DNA from: Triglochin maritima
Lineage: Eukaryota > Streptophyta > Magnoliopsida > Alismatales > Juncaginaceae
DNA length: 64,000 nucleotides
Assembly: GCA_963682175.1 (NCBI GenBank)
Contig: OY821771.1
Coordinates: 15,871,001-15,935,000, forward strand
Direction of reading: 5' to 3'
A program made the translations under genes and the position numbers. A model generated the notes under the pieces. That model did no database searches. It had not been told where the DNA came from and saw only the letters and a list, made by a program, of their open reading frames with translations. Positions 46,013 through 58,075 of this stretch are shown here, in pieces. The stretch's first letter is position 1; each line of letters opens with the position of its first letter.

Positions 46013-47137
46013 CTCAAGAAAAACTCTCGAGTCGACCACTCTCACCACCACGAGACTAAGCTCGCAAAAAGTGCTCGACTCGACCCTAAAACGCTACCAG
46101 AGAGTGTAAAGGGGGGGAGACTAAAACGTAGAAGTAGGTGAGAAGAAGATGACTCAGAGGAGAAGGGACGAATCCCTAAAAACTAGCGTGGGTAAAGGGT
46201 GAGGTTAGAAGCCTAGTCTAGCAAACACGGCTCAAACAAGCTTAGGCTAGCTATGGGTCCTTACAGCTAGACGACGCCTAACTGCGAGGTCACACGGCCT
46301 CAACACGCCTCACCTCCCTACAACGAGGACCACAAAGCCCAGCAAGTGAGCCAAGATCCGGAGATCTCGTCTCTCCTACTATCGACAAAGTGGGCAACGC
46401 CGATCAGGTCATGACGGTCGGGACCGGATCACTCTCCTAATGCGTCCAAGATCCTTAGGGCCAATGTCTACTTGATTTTAAAATTAGGCTCTTGATTAGT
46501 GTGGTTTTTGGGGCGAAGGAAAGGGTGATGAAATCCCCCACCTTATCTTTTACGGGACAGCCCCTCCTTAGTAGCGTTTTGGAGTCCTAAATCTAGCAAT
46601 CAACTCTCCAAACAACGCTCAACTCACACTTGTTGCAATGCACTTCCTACTAACTAATGCATGTTCATACGAAATGCATGAATGAGAGTAGAAGGTGCGT
46701 ACCTCACGCCAACTCTCAGCAACAGAAAATAAAGCTAAGATAAAAGACAATCTAAATGCCTAAGTCACATACATGATGCATGACCTAAACAAGAATGAAT
46801 GCCTAATCTTTTGCTTTGAGTTTTAGGGTCCAAGTTGCTTAAAGGAGGTTTGATTATTGATCTGGGAACGAACTATAAGTCAAAACATGCCAAATTGAGT
46901 CCCAGATAACTAGATCATTTAGAGCAACAACAGCAAGAAATTAAAAGATGAACAGGGCTCACCAGACCGCTGATTAGCGGTCTTAGACCGCTGATTGGCG
47001 GTCTGAGGTGCTCAGGTCGTCTGGAAATTTCTCCAGTAGCCTCCACTTGCTATTCCCAGTCTCCTGAAACAAAGAAAAACTACAACACACAAATTAAATC
47101 CACTCGAATCGTCCAAAGAAGAGTCTGGACTGACACC
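46013..47137 (-). other. Element B leader with palindrome pair
   Basis: Non-coding leader. GACCGCTGATTAGCGGTC (46965-46982) and GACCGCTGATTGGCGGTC (46986-47003) form a 21-bp spaced pair about 135-170 bp downstream of the PBS, as in element A. Confidence 0.75.
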
Positions 47138-47155
47138 TCCCCGGCAGCGGCGCCA
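47138..47155 (-). promoter_or_regulatory. Element B primer binding site, tRNA-Asp
   Basis: TGGCGCCGCTGCCGGGGA on the minus strand, one base different from the element A site; typical Athila PBS, 6 bp from the LTR. Confidence 0.9.
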
Positions 47156-47161
47156 AAAACT

Positions 47162-48574
47162 TGTTGAACGTTTTAATTAAACCGCAAGTGCACGGCCGCG
47201 ATGAACCGGTGGCAAGTACGGGTCGTCCTCAGGGAGGTGAGCAGCCTCTTGTTTGTACGAAATCAAGTGGCGCAAAAATGGAGAAGATGATTGATTATGC
47301 TACTCTACACTAAACTACTCTAAGAAGTATGAAAGGTGAAAGAAGCAAACAAACGATGAAATAAGAACTAAGCTAAGAACAAAACAAGAATGCTGGAATT
47401 TCAGGAAGGTAAAACCCCTAAGGGGTGGAGTGAGTGCACACAAGCAAAGAGGTGGGTGTAGAATACATTCTTTAAGCACATGAAGGTGGTGTTTATCAAG
47501 CATAGGAAGTGTCTTAATGTTATGGCAAAACCTATCAATCTATTCACCAACTTAGTTGATTAACATTTACATATGCAAGGTGTTTATTTCAGAACCTAAA
47601 CAAGCATGAGAGGTGTCTAATCATTTTGGCAAAACTCATCAAGTTGTAAATTCTATCCTAAACAAGCAAGCATACATTCATGTTTAATCAAAACATTGAA
47701 ATTAAAGCATTTATCCCATTCTCTAATGCATGTATGTACATCTACTCCACCCCCCAAAAGGGGATGGAACTACTCACTAAACATTACACTAATTATTAAA
47801 CTATGGAAAGAAAGCATATTAAAACTAAGCTAGAATTAAAAGACGATTAAACTACAACATGCACAACAATAAAAGAAGCATAAAACAAACAATGAAAGAA
47901 ACACAAAACTTTATTGATAAAATGACTCACATTAAAAGTAGCATCCTCCTACTTTAGTGTGTGCTTCAAGGCCTCACTTCTAGTAGGAAGAATAGCCACT
48001 TAAAATATGGAGTGATTACAATGGAAGGTGAAGAGTTCTATTTATAGCCATGGAAAAAGGCAAACCGGGACAATCTCCCGATGTGGGACTAAACAAACAC
48101 CAAAAATAGCCTAAACGAACATTAATACAAGTCCAGGAGAAATTTGAGCGCATTTGGGCCAAAAGTGACCGCCAATTAGCGGTCTTGGACCGCTAATTAG
48201 CGGTCTACAGTGTCCGGATCGCTCTGAAATTTCTTGTGGGCTTTTCTGGAAGGCTTTTTTGGTATTTGATGCATCTAGTTTGCATGTTGGAGCTCCGACC
48301 CGAATAGAATTGCCAAAATACTCCCCATGATGGTGAGGAGTATTCTGTTTTGCTCTTAGGTCCTTCTGTCTTGCAATCAGGTCCTTCTTCCTTGCATCTT
48401 GGTCCCCAGATCTTACAATTCAGTCCTTTTTCCCAGCTTTTGCGTCCTTTTATCCTTCATCTCTTCAAACCTATTTATTCCTGAAAACTAAACATAAAAC
48501 TCGTGACATAGCATTGTTTAGGTGAAAGATAATGGATATAAGATACAAATATAAGCATGAAATGATGTCAATCA
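47162..48574 (-). repeat. Element B 5' LTR
   Basis: Offset of exactly 5660 bp from the other LTR. Palindrome pair at 48167-48184 and 48188-48205. TATA-like box on the minus strand at 48039-48046, so the pair is about 120-165 bp upstream of it. Confidence 0.92.
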
Positions 48575-49065
48575 CTCTCACTATGCATGAATGAGAGAAC
48601 GGGAGCACGTACCTTACGTCAGCAATCGACAACAAAAATTTAAAGCAAATGAAAGACAATGTGCATGCGAGGTCTACAAGTGATGCATGATCCAGATGTC
48701 AATTAGTCTAATATTTTGCTTCGAGTTTTATGGTCCAAGTTGTCTTAAAAAGGGGAATTGATTGATCTGGGAGAAAACTATATGTCATAACATGCCAAAT
48801 TGAGCTCTCAGACGACTATATTGAAAGTACAAACAAACCAGAGAATTAGGAAGCAAATGAAGCTCACCAGACCGTTAGTTGGTTGTCCCTCACCGCTAAT
48901 TGGCGGTCACTTTGATGATTTTCTTTCTCCAATTTATCTAGGTGCCTCCCTTGATCCTTAGAATCCCTGAAACAAACCAAAACTAAAAACAAAAAATTAA
49001 ATCCACTCAAATCGTCCAAACCAAAGTGTGGACAGAGCACCTCCCCGACGACGACACCAAAAACT
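48575..49065 (-). other. Athila-like element F leader, proximal part, with mutated PBS
   Basis: Continuation of 40957-41501 across element B. Contains a palindrome remnant (ACCGCTAATTGGCGGTC near 48891-48909) and a PBS-like site at 49042-49059. That site differs from the tRNA-Asp complement at four positions, three of them C-to-T changes on the element strand and one T-to-C. Confidence 0.75.
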
Positions 49066-50620
49066 TGATTTATATTAAGTTTAACAGCAAGTGCATGGCC
49101 ATCGGTGAAGACGGGGCAAGTACGGGTCGATCCACCAAGATGTGTGTCGACTCTAGTTCTTTCGAACTCAAGTGGAAAATGAGAGGAGAAGAATTTGATT
49201 ACACTAAACTGGCAAGCATCAAACAAGGCAAACAAAAGCAAGAGAAATCGAAAGCGAGATAAAATTTAGGAATAAAAACCCCCAAGGGGTGGAGTGTGTG
49301 CACATATGAGTGAGAGAAGTGATGATTAACGCATGTAAGAATGTATGTGTGTGTCTTCATGCATAGGAAGTGTCTAAAGATTTGGCAAAACCCATCAAAC
49401 TATTCACACAACATATGAACAATTACTACTTGATTATCATAAGACGAGACTCAGCATGAGAAGTGTCTAAAGATATGGGAAATCTCATAAAAAACTAGGA
49501 ACTCATGTGAAGAACAAAGCTAAGCATGGGAAGTTTCTAAACGTTATGGCAAAACCCATCAAAACAAAGTTTCTTCAATCAATCAAGCGAGCAAACACTA
49601 ATACACACGACTAAAATGTAGCATATCCAACAGGAAATTTCAGCCAATAAACATGAGGAAACCAAGCATGGAAAGTGTCTTAATCTTATGGCAAAACCCA
49701 TCAAAAATCCCCAACATGTAGATGAATAAAGCAAACCTCATGAACAAACAAACAATCAAGTCTACACAATTTAAATTTGTCAAACATTCAAAACTTCAAA
49801 ACATAAATGTACATCATCTCCCCCCCCCCCTAAAGGGGGATGGACTACTCACTACTCATTAAGCTAGCATTTATATTAAGAAAAGAAAGCATTCTACCTA
49901 ATTATACTAAGATTACTAAAATAAGATTTAGCTAAGCATGCAAGAATTAAAAGAGACAACATGAAACTAACAAAGATTTATTTTATTACTCACTCACATT
50001 ACAAGTAGCATCTCTCCACTAGAGTTTTGCTCCAAGGTTTTACTCCAAGTAGAGAGAATGGCCACCAAGCAAGGAGTACATTACAATGGTGGAGGAAGAG
50101 TTCTATTTATAGTCATAGGAAAAGGTAATCGGGAACAATCCCCCGATGTGGGACTAATGGAACCTACTCAAAATAGTTATAAACAACATAACAAATAACC
50201 GGAACAAATAAGATCAGATCTGGACCGGGTTGGACCGCCAATTGGTGGTCTGAAATCGTCCGATCAAGTCCAAACTTTGCAGTCATCTTTAGTGTTGTAA
50301 TTAGGCATGTGGGGTGCATCATATCTGGTCATACAAGTCTGTGCCTGAATCTATTTGCCAAAATATAACTCATGATAGTGTGGAGTTTCTCGATTTGCTA
50401 ATTGGTCCTCTTGGCTTGCATCCAGGTCCTTCCCTCTTGCAGATCGGTCCATAAGTCTCACCGATCAGTCATTTTTTCTTGCGTTCAGGTCCTCTTTGTG
50501 TCTCTTCTTCTCAAACATATTTATTCCTGAAACCTAAATATAAAACTCATTACGTAGCATTTCTTAGGTTCAAAATAGAGAATATAAGATACAAATATAT
50601 GCATGATATGATGTCAATCA
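49066..50620 (-). repeat. Element F 5' LTR (Athila-type)
   Basis: 1555 bp, TGATTTATATTAAG to GATGTCAATCA on plus. Adjoins the mutated PBS. The right end interrupts copia-2 RT directly after the DFDETY codons. Most similar to the solo LTR at 6226-7693 and the fragment at 19709-20154. Confidence 0.82.
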
Positions 50621-52583
50621 CATAGGTTTCATCAAAGTCCATGCCTTCCTCTTGGTTGTAACCTGGAGCGACTAGTTGAGCTTTGTTTCTGACCACTTGC
50701 CCTGATTCATCAAGTTTGTTTCGAAAACCCACTTGGTACCAATTACCGTTTGATCTTTGGAACTCGGAATAAACTCCCAAACATCATTACGAATGAATTG
50801 GTTCAACTCTTCATGCGTAGTTATTAACCAAAATTCATCATCACACGCTTCTTCTACTTTATTAGGTTCAAGTTGAGATATAAATGCATAAGAGTCACAT
50901 ACAACAAAAGCATTAGACTTAGTAACAATTCCTTTTGATACATCACCAATTACAAGGTCCTTAGGATGGTCCTTTTTATGTCGCCAATCCTTTGGAAGCT
51001 CTTGCTTTTCTTGAGGTGTCTTATTGGGTTGTTCTTGAGATGTTACATTTTAAATATGATCAGTAAGTTCATCATCATGGTTAGAATTATCCTTACATGG
51101 TTCTTCTTGAAAGTGAACTTGCATGGATTCTTCTACACAACTAGTTCTCTTGTTATAAACTCGATACGTTTTACTCCTACTTGAATATCCAAAAAATATG
51201 GCTTCATCAGATTTAGCATCAAACTTGTCTAAATTATCCTTGGTGTTGAGGACAAAACATTTAGATCCAAAAGCTTTGAAATAAGAATTTTTTGGTGGTT
51301 TGCCAAACCAAAAATCAAAAGGAGTTTTGTTTAAATTTGGTCGATCAAAACACGATTAAGAATGTAACATGCCATGTTGATCGCTTCACACCACAAATAT
51401 TTTGGTAAATCATTTTCACAAAGCATTGTTCTTGACATTTCTTGAAGAGTCATATTCTTCCTTTCAACTACCCCATTTTGTTGAGAAGTTCTTGGGAAAG
51501 AAAATGTATTTTCAATACCATGAGAATAACAAAATTCTTCAAACCCTTCATTTTCAAATTCGACATCATGATCACTTAGATTATTCAAAATCAAAGACAT
51601 TTTTTCTCTTTGAATTTGTTTTGTAAATTTTTCAAATTCTATAAAAGTTTCATTCTTGTTAGCAAGAAACAAAACTCAAGTAAATCGAGTGAAATCGTCA
51701 ATGATGAGAAATGCATATCTCTTGCCAGCTAGACTTAAGGTTCTAGATGGACCAAAGTGGTCCATATGCAAGAGTTCCAAAGGTTTTAAAGTAGAGCATG
51801 TAATTGATTTCTCTTTCACCCAACGCTTCTTGAATCTCTTAACCATCATTGCAAACTTTTCATAACTCTCCACGTCGTCCGACTTTTCGGATTCAAAGCT
51901 AGCCTTGAGGGCAATACTTTTTCTTTCTTTTTCGAGCTCTCCATGACTTTTCATTCATTCATTTGAATCTTATAAGCCATAAGGCTTCTGATGAGGTCTT
52001 CCATTGACAAAGTGTTGAGGTCTTGAGCCTCCTCAATGATGGTTGTCATTTTCTCCCAATCGCTTGAGAGAGATCGAAGAATCTTCCGCACCTTGTCACT
52101 TCATTCACTCTCTTACCAAGATTTTTTGAAATTGTTAGTAATCTCGGTCAAGCGAGCGTTGATCTCGCTTATACTTTCACTGGGTTGCATAGAGAATAAT
52201 TCATATTTGCGTACGAATATATCAACCCAAGTTTCTTTCATTCTAAATGATTATTCATGATGAGATTCAAGTAATTTCCATATTTCACAAGCGGTATCAC
52301 ATCCGTTAATCCTACTATATTCTTGAGTATCCACTCCACAAGCAAATATGTTGACAAGTTTAGCATTCATCTTGGCATTAACAATTAGTTTATCGGTCAA
52401 AGTTGCTAATTGTTCACTAGTGGGTAAAACATATTTCTTACTAAGAAAGATCCACAATTTTAAGGAAATTGATTGGATGTAAATCCTCATTCTATTTTTC
52501 CAATGTGCATAATTATTCCCGGTAAGCAAAGGGGGTCTAGTAGTAGATAATCATTCTCTAAGTTGAGTAGTGTTACTCTCCAT
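50621..52583 (-). pseudogene. Copia-2 gag-pol, internally deleted
   Basis: Reading from 52583 leftwards: MESNTTQLRE then a stop at codon 11, LLTGNNYAHWK, UBN2 Gag, AMMVKRFKKRW. It then passes in one frame (51954-51676) into integrase, LELLHMDHFGPS and YAFLIIDDFTRFT. The knuckle, protease and pre-integrase parts are missing. A TGA follows RFT. Integrase resumes (51672-51331) with NNLSDHDVEFENEG and QQNGVVERKN, so the D, D and E positions are visible. Copia RT N-terminus follows, with VVRNKAQLVAPGYNQEEG and DFDETY at 50621. The rest of RT and RNase H is absent. Stops and frameshifts make it non-functional. Confidence 0.83.
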
Positions 52584-52612
52584 GGCTAAATGTATTAGAT
52601 GAGTAAACCTAA

Positions 52613-52624
52613 GCTCTGATACCA
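52613..52624 (-). promoter_or_regulatory. Copia-2 primer binding site, tRNA-iMet
   Basis: TGGTATCAGAGC on the minus strand, two bases from the LTR start at 52627. Confidence 0.86.
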
Positions 52625-52626
52625 AA

Positions 52627-55600
52627 TGTAAGTAGATCAATCACTAATCAAGAGGATGGTGAATAGGCTATTTCCCAATTTAGCTAAATAATGTACAATT
52701 AAAATAGTGAATGAAAGATTTCAAACCAAAAGATGACTCCAGAGATTTATAGAGGTTCGATCACACCACCGTGATCTAGTCCTCTCCTCAAGTTATGATC
52801 GCTCCTCCAATCCCTACTTGAGAATTCACTATTTGTTAGGATCTATGACCCTCTAATCGATGGATAAATGCGGAATTAAAATAATTATCGAAGGATTAAG
52901 GAAAAGACAATTGCAAACAACAAAAATGACGACGTCGGAGTTTAGAGAGGTTCGGCACCCACACTCGAGTCTTAGTCCTCCTCGCAAGCCTCGCTCGATC
53001 CCCCGAGCCTCGCTTACGGTTCCACTAACCGATCTTCGTTCCAGGCTGAGATCAACGCCATTTACAACACCGAGCCTCGCGAACAATCCTCGCCTCGCTC
53101 GTGTCTCCTCTCACAACCCGACAGGGAGCTTCCTCGAAGCTTTTACAACTCTTTGATTCTTTGATGTGGAAATTGAATCACACTCTAACTAACACTCTAT
53201 ACTTGAGCACACTTGGATATGATAATGAATTGGATATGCAAGTGGTGAAGTTTAGGCTTAAGTGTTGTGGATTGAGAGCTTGAAGATGGAGAGGAATTGG
53301 CTTTGAATATTGGATAGATAGGAAGTGTTCAAGATCTCCAAAGCAACCAAATGAGGTCCTATTTATAAGCCTTCAAGCTCATATAGCCGTTTGGGAGTTG
53401 GTGGGGAATGGACCAATAGGAATGCAAGATGTGACTTAGGCTCGGGCAGAAATCGAGACAGATTCGGTCGACCGTTATCCAAACGGTAGTCCGAAGAATT
53501 GGTCTGAACTAAGAACTCGGTTGACCGATTATGTATCGGATCACCGTTCACCAACCTCCAGTAGCTTTTATCTATTTAGCCCTAATTAAATTCGGTTCAC
53601 CGAAGTACATTCGGTTCACCGTTCCAAGGTGGACAGTAGAATTGATTGGGCTCTGATTATGTCAAGTTCGGTTGACCGTGTATACTTCGGTAGACCGAAG
53701 TACCGCGGGTATTGCGCTAACATTGTATGGGAAATTGGTTTATCGATAACGGTTAAGTGCCACGTGTAAAATAGTCATTGGACTCCTAAAGCCAATAAGG
53801 ATTCAGTAGACTGAAGTGTGTGCGGTCGTCCGAAGTGGGTCAAGTTAATTGGGCTCTAGGGACTCGATTTTAATGCGATCGTTGGAGCAAAGTCCAAAAC
53901 CGGTCCAAGGCTATTCGGTCGACCAAAGGTAGTTCGGTCTTCCGTTGGGGCAATTCCAGAGAACACCTAAGTTTTACTGGTGAGAAGAATTCGGCTATCC
54001 GACAGGTGTTCGGTGGACCGAACTGGGTATGATTCGGTTAACCGAAATAGGTTCGGTTTACCGAGGAATGACGGGACAGAATCCTAGTTCTCAAGTTTAC
54101 ATTAAACCTTATGGACTCAATAAATATAAAGTTACATGTCTTAATCCAAAGCTTTCATTACAAGTCTTGAGTCTTGATGCATTTGTCCCAATGCTCATTT
54201 CCTTGATTGTCTTGATCAACCTATTAAGATGATTGCAAGTATACAAATATATATGCAATGCATGTAATCGTGTTTGCTCACTTTGATTGATTAGGTTGAT
54301 TGATTAAGATTAGTTTAATTAATCATCATTCCTGGCCGAAGACAAACTCTCTTACAATCGGAGTCTTGCGAACACCCTCACCTTGCTCGGATCTCCTCTC
54401 ACAACCCGAGAGGGTGCTTCCTCGAAGCTTTACAACACAATGGAAATTGAAAGAGGTTGTTGAATTCTAACTTGAATGCACTCAAGGATTGGAATTGAGC
54501 TTGGGGTGAATTTGATTGAAGTTTGAGAGTTGGTGAAGCTTTGAAGGCTTGGAGATTGAGAGCACAAGAGTACGAAACATTTTTGCCAAGTTTAGTATTG
54601 ATTGTGTCTCTTAAATGAAGATTTTATAGCCTTCAAACAAATAGCACCGTTATGGTGAGTTGGTGAAGTTTAAGCCAATAAGAAACAAGTAAAGACTTAA
54701 GCTCGGGCAGAATTCAGAACAAATTCGGTCGACCGGGAAACAAACTGTCGTCCAACCAGATGTGGGTGTATTGGACGGAATGCAGAACTCGGTTGACCGA
54801 CTAGTGTTGGGATAACCATTCACCAACTTCTAGTAACTTTTTTCTAATATCGAGCAATTAAATTTGGTTCACCGAATACAATTCAGTTCATCGTGCAAAG
54901 ATGGACAATGAAGAATGGTCGGGCTCTGGTGATCAAGTTTGGTTGACCGTGGGATCTTCGATAGACCAACGTAAGCGCATGTTTTCCGCTGACACTGGCT
55001 CAAAAGTTGGTTTACAAATAACGGTGAAAAAGTTACGTGAAAAAGAGGAGTTACGTTTTGATTAGCAACAAGGATTCGATGAACAAAAGATGACTCAGTA
55101 AACCGTTTAGGGACATTTCAAAAGGTGTTGCTAAACGACAAAAGATAAGTTTGTTGAAGAACTTTTTGCCACATGGGCCAATAGGATCTAGTTGTTAGGA
55201 TAGTAAACGTAGGTCAAGTTCGGATGACTGATACCTCTTCGATAGACCGAATTGAGGTATCCAGAGATTGTCTGATTGCTACTGAAAGTAATGGAATGGT
55301 TGACTGGTATTCCTTCGGTAGCCCGAACCAAGGATTCCATGGAAGATCATGTAGCTTCTAATTCTAAGGAAAGGTGCACTGAGGAAGACTCGGTCGTCCG
55401 TTGGGGACTAGTTTGGTAGACCGAATGAGAAACGGTCGACCGACAAAGACGGGTTTATCCTTTGTTGCATCAAGTGTACATTTGATCCTACGGCTCAAAT
55501 AAATAGAAAATTACATGTGAAGTCCTTGAGCCTTGATTATAAGTGTTGTACCTTGATCTTGAAGTTGATTAGTCCTTTGGTTTGAGCACCAACAATGTTA

Positions 55601-55720
55601 AGAATATATAATATATATGCAATTTGACAATATGATTTGTGTGATGTGTTAATTACTGTTGTGCATAATATTAGTTTGTTATTCATCAAAATTAAGAGTA
55701 ATGAGACCAAAAATCCGACA
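52627..55720 (-). repeat. Copia-2 5' LTR (type H), split by another LTR
   Basis: 52627-52833 and 54329-55720 together match the copia-1 LTR. The inner copia LTR (52834-54328) lies at the equivalent of about 17345. The LTR end at 55720 reads CCAAAAATCCGACA. Confidence 0.8.
52834..54328 (-). mobile_element. Copia LTR nested in copia-2 LTR, right end deleted
   Basis: Starts TGTTAGGATCTATGACC. Internal blocks match the solo LTR at 39440-40956, such as ACTCGAGTCTTAGTCCTC and the reverse-complemented GTGTGCTCAAG region. At the right it stops at TTAATTAATCATCA, about 28 bp short of the usual terminus, and a few target bases are also missing. No TSD. Confidence 0.75.
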
Positions 55721-55842
55721 AAATCATGTCAAGCATTTTTTGTCGTAGAAAAAAAATCAGACGTGGGACTAATGGAATCTACTCAAAATAGCTATAAACA
55801 ACATAACAAATAAGCAGGACAAATAATATCAGACGGCATGCA
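55721..55842 (-). repeat. Gag scrap joined to Athila-type LTR fragment
   Basis: AAATCATGTCAAGCATTTTTT (copia gag scrap) followed by GACGTGGGACTAATGGAATC and about 90 bp of Athila-type LTR. The same composite junction is found at 19670-19760. Confidence 0.7.
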
Positions 55843-56787
55843 AGATGTGGGTGTATTGGATGGAATGCAGAACTCGGTTGACCGACTAGTGTTGGGATAA
55901 CCATTCACCAACTTCTAGTAACTTTTTTCTAATATCGACCAATAAAACTCGGTTCACCGTTCAAAGATGGATAGTGAAGAATGGTCGGGCTCTGGTGATC
56001 AAGTTTGGTCGACTGTGGGATCTTCGATAGACCGGCGTAAGCATGGGTTTTCCGCTGACACTGGATCAAAAGTTGGTTTATAAATAACGATCAAAAAGTT
56101 ACGTGGAAAAGAGGCGTTACGTTTTGATTAGCAACAAGGATTCGATGAACGGAAGACGACTCGGTAGACCGTTTAGGGACATTTCAAAAGGTGTTGCTAA
56201 ACGGCAAAAAGATAAGTTTGTTGAAGAACTCTTTGCCACGTAGGCCAATAGGATCTAGTCGTTAGGATAACAAACGTAGGTCAAGTTAGAATGATTGATA
56301 CCTCTTCGGTAGACCGAATCGAGGTAGCCAGAGATGGTCTGAATGCTACTGAGATGAATGGAATGGTTGACTGGTATGCCTTCGGTAGCCCGAACCAAGG
56401 ATTCCAGGGAAAATCATGTAGCTACTGATTCTAAGGAAAGGTGCATCGAGGGAGACTCGGTTGTTCGTTGGAGACTAGTTTGGTAGACCGAATGAGAAAC
56501 GGTCGACGGACAAAGACGAGTTTATCCTTTGGTGCATCAAATGTACATTTGATCATATGGCTCAAATAAATAGAAAATTACATGTGAACTCCTTGAGCCT
56601 TGTTTACAAGTCTTGAACCTTGATCTTGAAGTTGACTAGTCCTTTGGTTTGAGCACCTACAATGTTAAGAATATACAATATATATGCAATTTGACAATGT
56701 GATTTGTATGATGTATTAATTGGTGTTGTGCATAATATCAGTTTGTTAATCATCAAAATTAAGAGTAATGAGTCCAAAAATCCAACA
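55843..56787 (-). repeat. Third type-H copia LTR copy, truncated, inserted in copia-3 gag
   Basis: Begins within the LTR (ATGTGGGTGTATTGGA block) and runs to the LTR end CCAAAAATCCAACA at 56787. Gag codons follow directly (AGCATGTCAAGCATTTTTG on plus; minus strand KMLDM). Confidence 0.72.
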
Positions 56788-57373
56788 ACAGCATGTCAAG
56801 CATTTTTGTTCCTTTAGTAAACTGTTTTAGATCTTTTCGTAATTGAATGGTACATGCTTTATGATCTAGTTGTTCAACATTAATGGGTGTTGCTTTTAGA
56901 CTAGCAAGTTCTAATGCATGTTTTTCATGTCTAGCAAACACCTCATTCTTCTCATTCATGATAGTTACAATTTGGCATTGGAGATCATTTATAAGCTTTC
57001 TAACATTCTTGTTCTTATCACAAATGATTTCATATTGTGTAACTAATTCATGAAATGCATTTTGAAGCTCTTCAAATATAATTGAGTCATGACTAAATCT
57101 AGAGCTTTTAATAGAATAAGATCTAGTTGAACAAGAGTTAGAAGCTACCTCACTTTGTTAATCTTCAATGGCCATGAAGTACATGTTGGCAACTTCTCTT
57201 CTACTTTGTATGGAAGATGATGATGAAGATCATGAAGAATCATCCCATATAGCTCTGTGAGCTTCCTCATTCTTTTCTTTTCTCTTGCTCTTTTTATTTT
57301 CTCTTTTTCTTTCCCTTCTCTCATTTTCACGTTTCTCCTTTCCCTTTTATTTTTCCTTAGGGAAATGTTTTAT
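56788..57373 (-). pseudogene. Copia-3 gag, C-terminal part
   Basis: Minus-strand reading: a Lys/Glu/Arg-rich stretch, EEAHRAIWDDSS, a stop, a Ser-rich tract, REVANMYFMAIED, a stop, then a coiled-coil-like region containing NEKNEVFARHEKHALELASL and QFTKGTKMLDML. This order is typical of copia Gag after the zinc knuckle. The frame ends at the LTR at 56787. The knuckle is not seen and was probably lost where the DNA transposon sits at 57374-59839. Confidence 0.75.
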
Positions 57374-57570
57374 GAACGCAGTGCGTCACGGACGCGCTCT
57401 ACGTGGATATCCATGTCAGCCCTTACGTGGCCAAAGCATGAATGTTTTTTTGTTTTTTCTTCCTGATGTCCACTCAAATCACATTAAATGCGTTTCAACT
57501 CAGCACGTTCTGTCTCTCCACCCAAATACAAATATGATGACACTCTTTCTTTCTTCTTCATTCTTTCTCT

Positions 57571-58075
57571 CCAGAATAAATCACCATTTCTAGCAAGATA
57601 TTATGTCGAAGAAGCGTCTGATGCCGACTCCCAGGATTCTTCACAACGTAAGCAGCGTGAATGGGACGGTGTGAAGACTTCCCGATGTTCTTCTCAGCGT
57701 TAGCATCGTGAATGTGACGATTCGGTGGTGAAGACTTCGCACCACAACATCTTTGCTGCATTGTTGGAGTGTCCATGACAGAAAAAGAAGGAAGAAGAAA
57801 GAAAGAGTGTCATCGACCGTCCCATTCACGCTGCTTATGTTGTGAAGAACCCTAGGAGTCGGCATCAGACGCTTCTTCGAAATAATATCTTACTCGAAAT
57901 GGTGATTTATTCCAGAGAGAGGTACAATGCTCCGTGGTGAAGACTTACGTCTGTTCGGTTTATGTCGTACATCTCTCCGTAATAAATCACCATTTCGAGT
58001 AAGATATTACGTCGAAGAAGCGTCTGATGTCGACTCCCAAGGTTCTTCACAACGTAAGCAGCGTGAATGAGACGA
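57571..58075. repeat. Foldback: ~100-bp unit in three copies, middle one inverted
   Basis: Unit Q at 57571-57670 (+), 57816-57915 (inverted) and 57977-58075 (+). The unit includes ATAAATCACCATTTC, GAAGAAGCGTCTGATG and GTAAGCAGCGTGAATG. The last two copies can form a stem of about 100 bp with a loop of about 60 nt. A second short unit (GATGACACTCTTTCTTTC) is inverted at 57536-57559 and 57790-57814. Confidence 0.85.

Larger units (their letters stand above)
41502..48574 (-). mobile_element. Element B: short Athila-like TR-GAG, apparently identical LTRs, TSD CTCTC
   Basis: 7073 bp with LTRs 41502-42914 and 47162-48574, both 1413 bp. No difference was seen wherever they were compared. CTCTC flanks both sides (41497-41501, 48575-48579). 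Contents on the minus strand: PBS, leader, a 503-codon gag-like ORF, 3' non-coding region and PPT. Protease and all pol domains are absent and the Gag capsid domain is missing. It is probably the youngest insertion in the window and sits in the leader of a relative (F). Confidence 0.93.
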
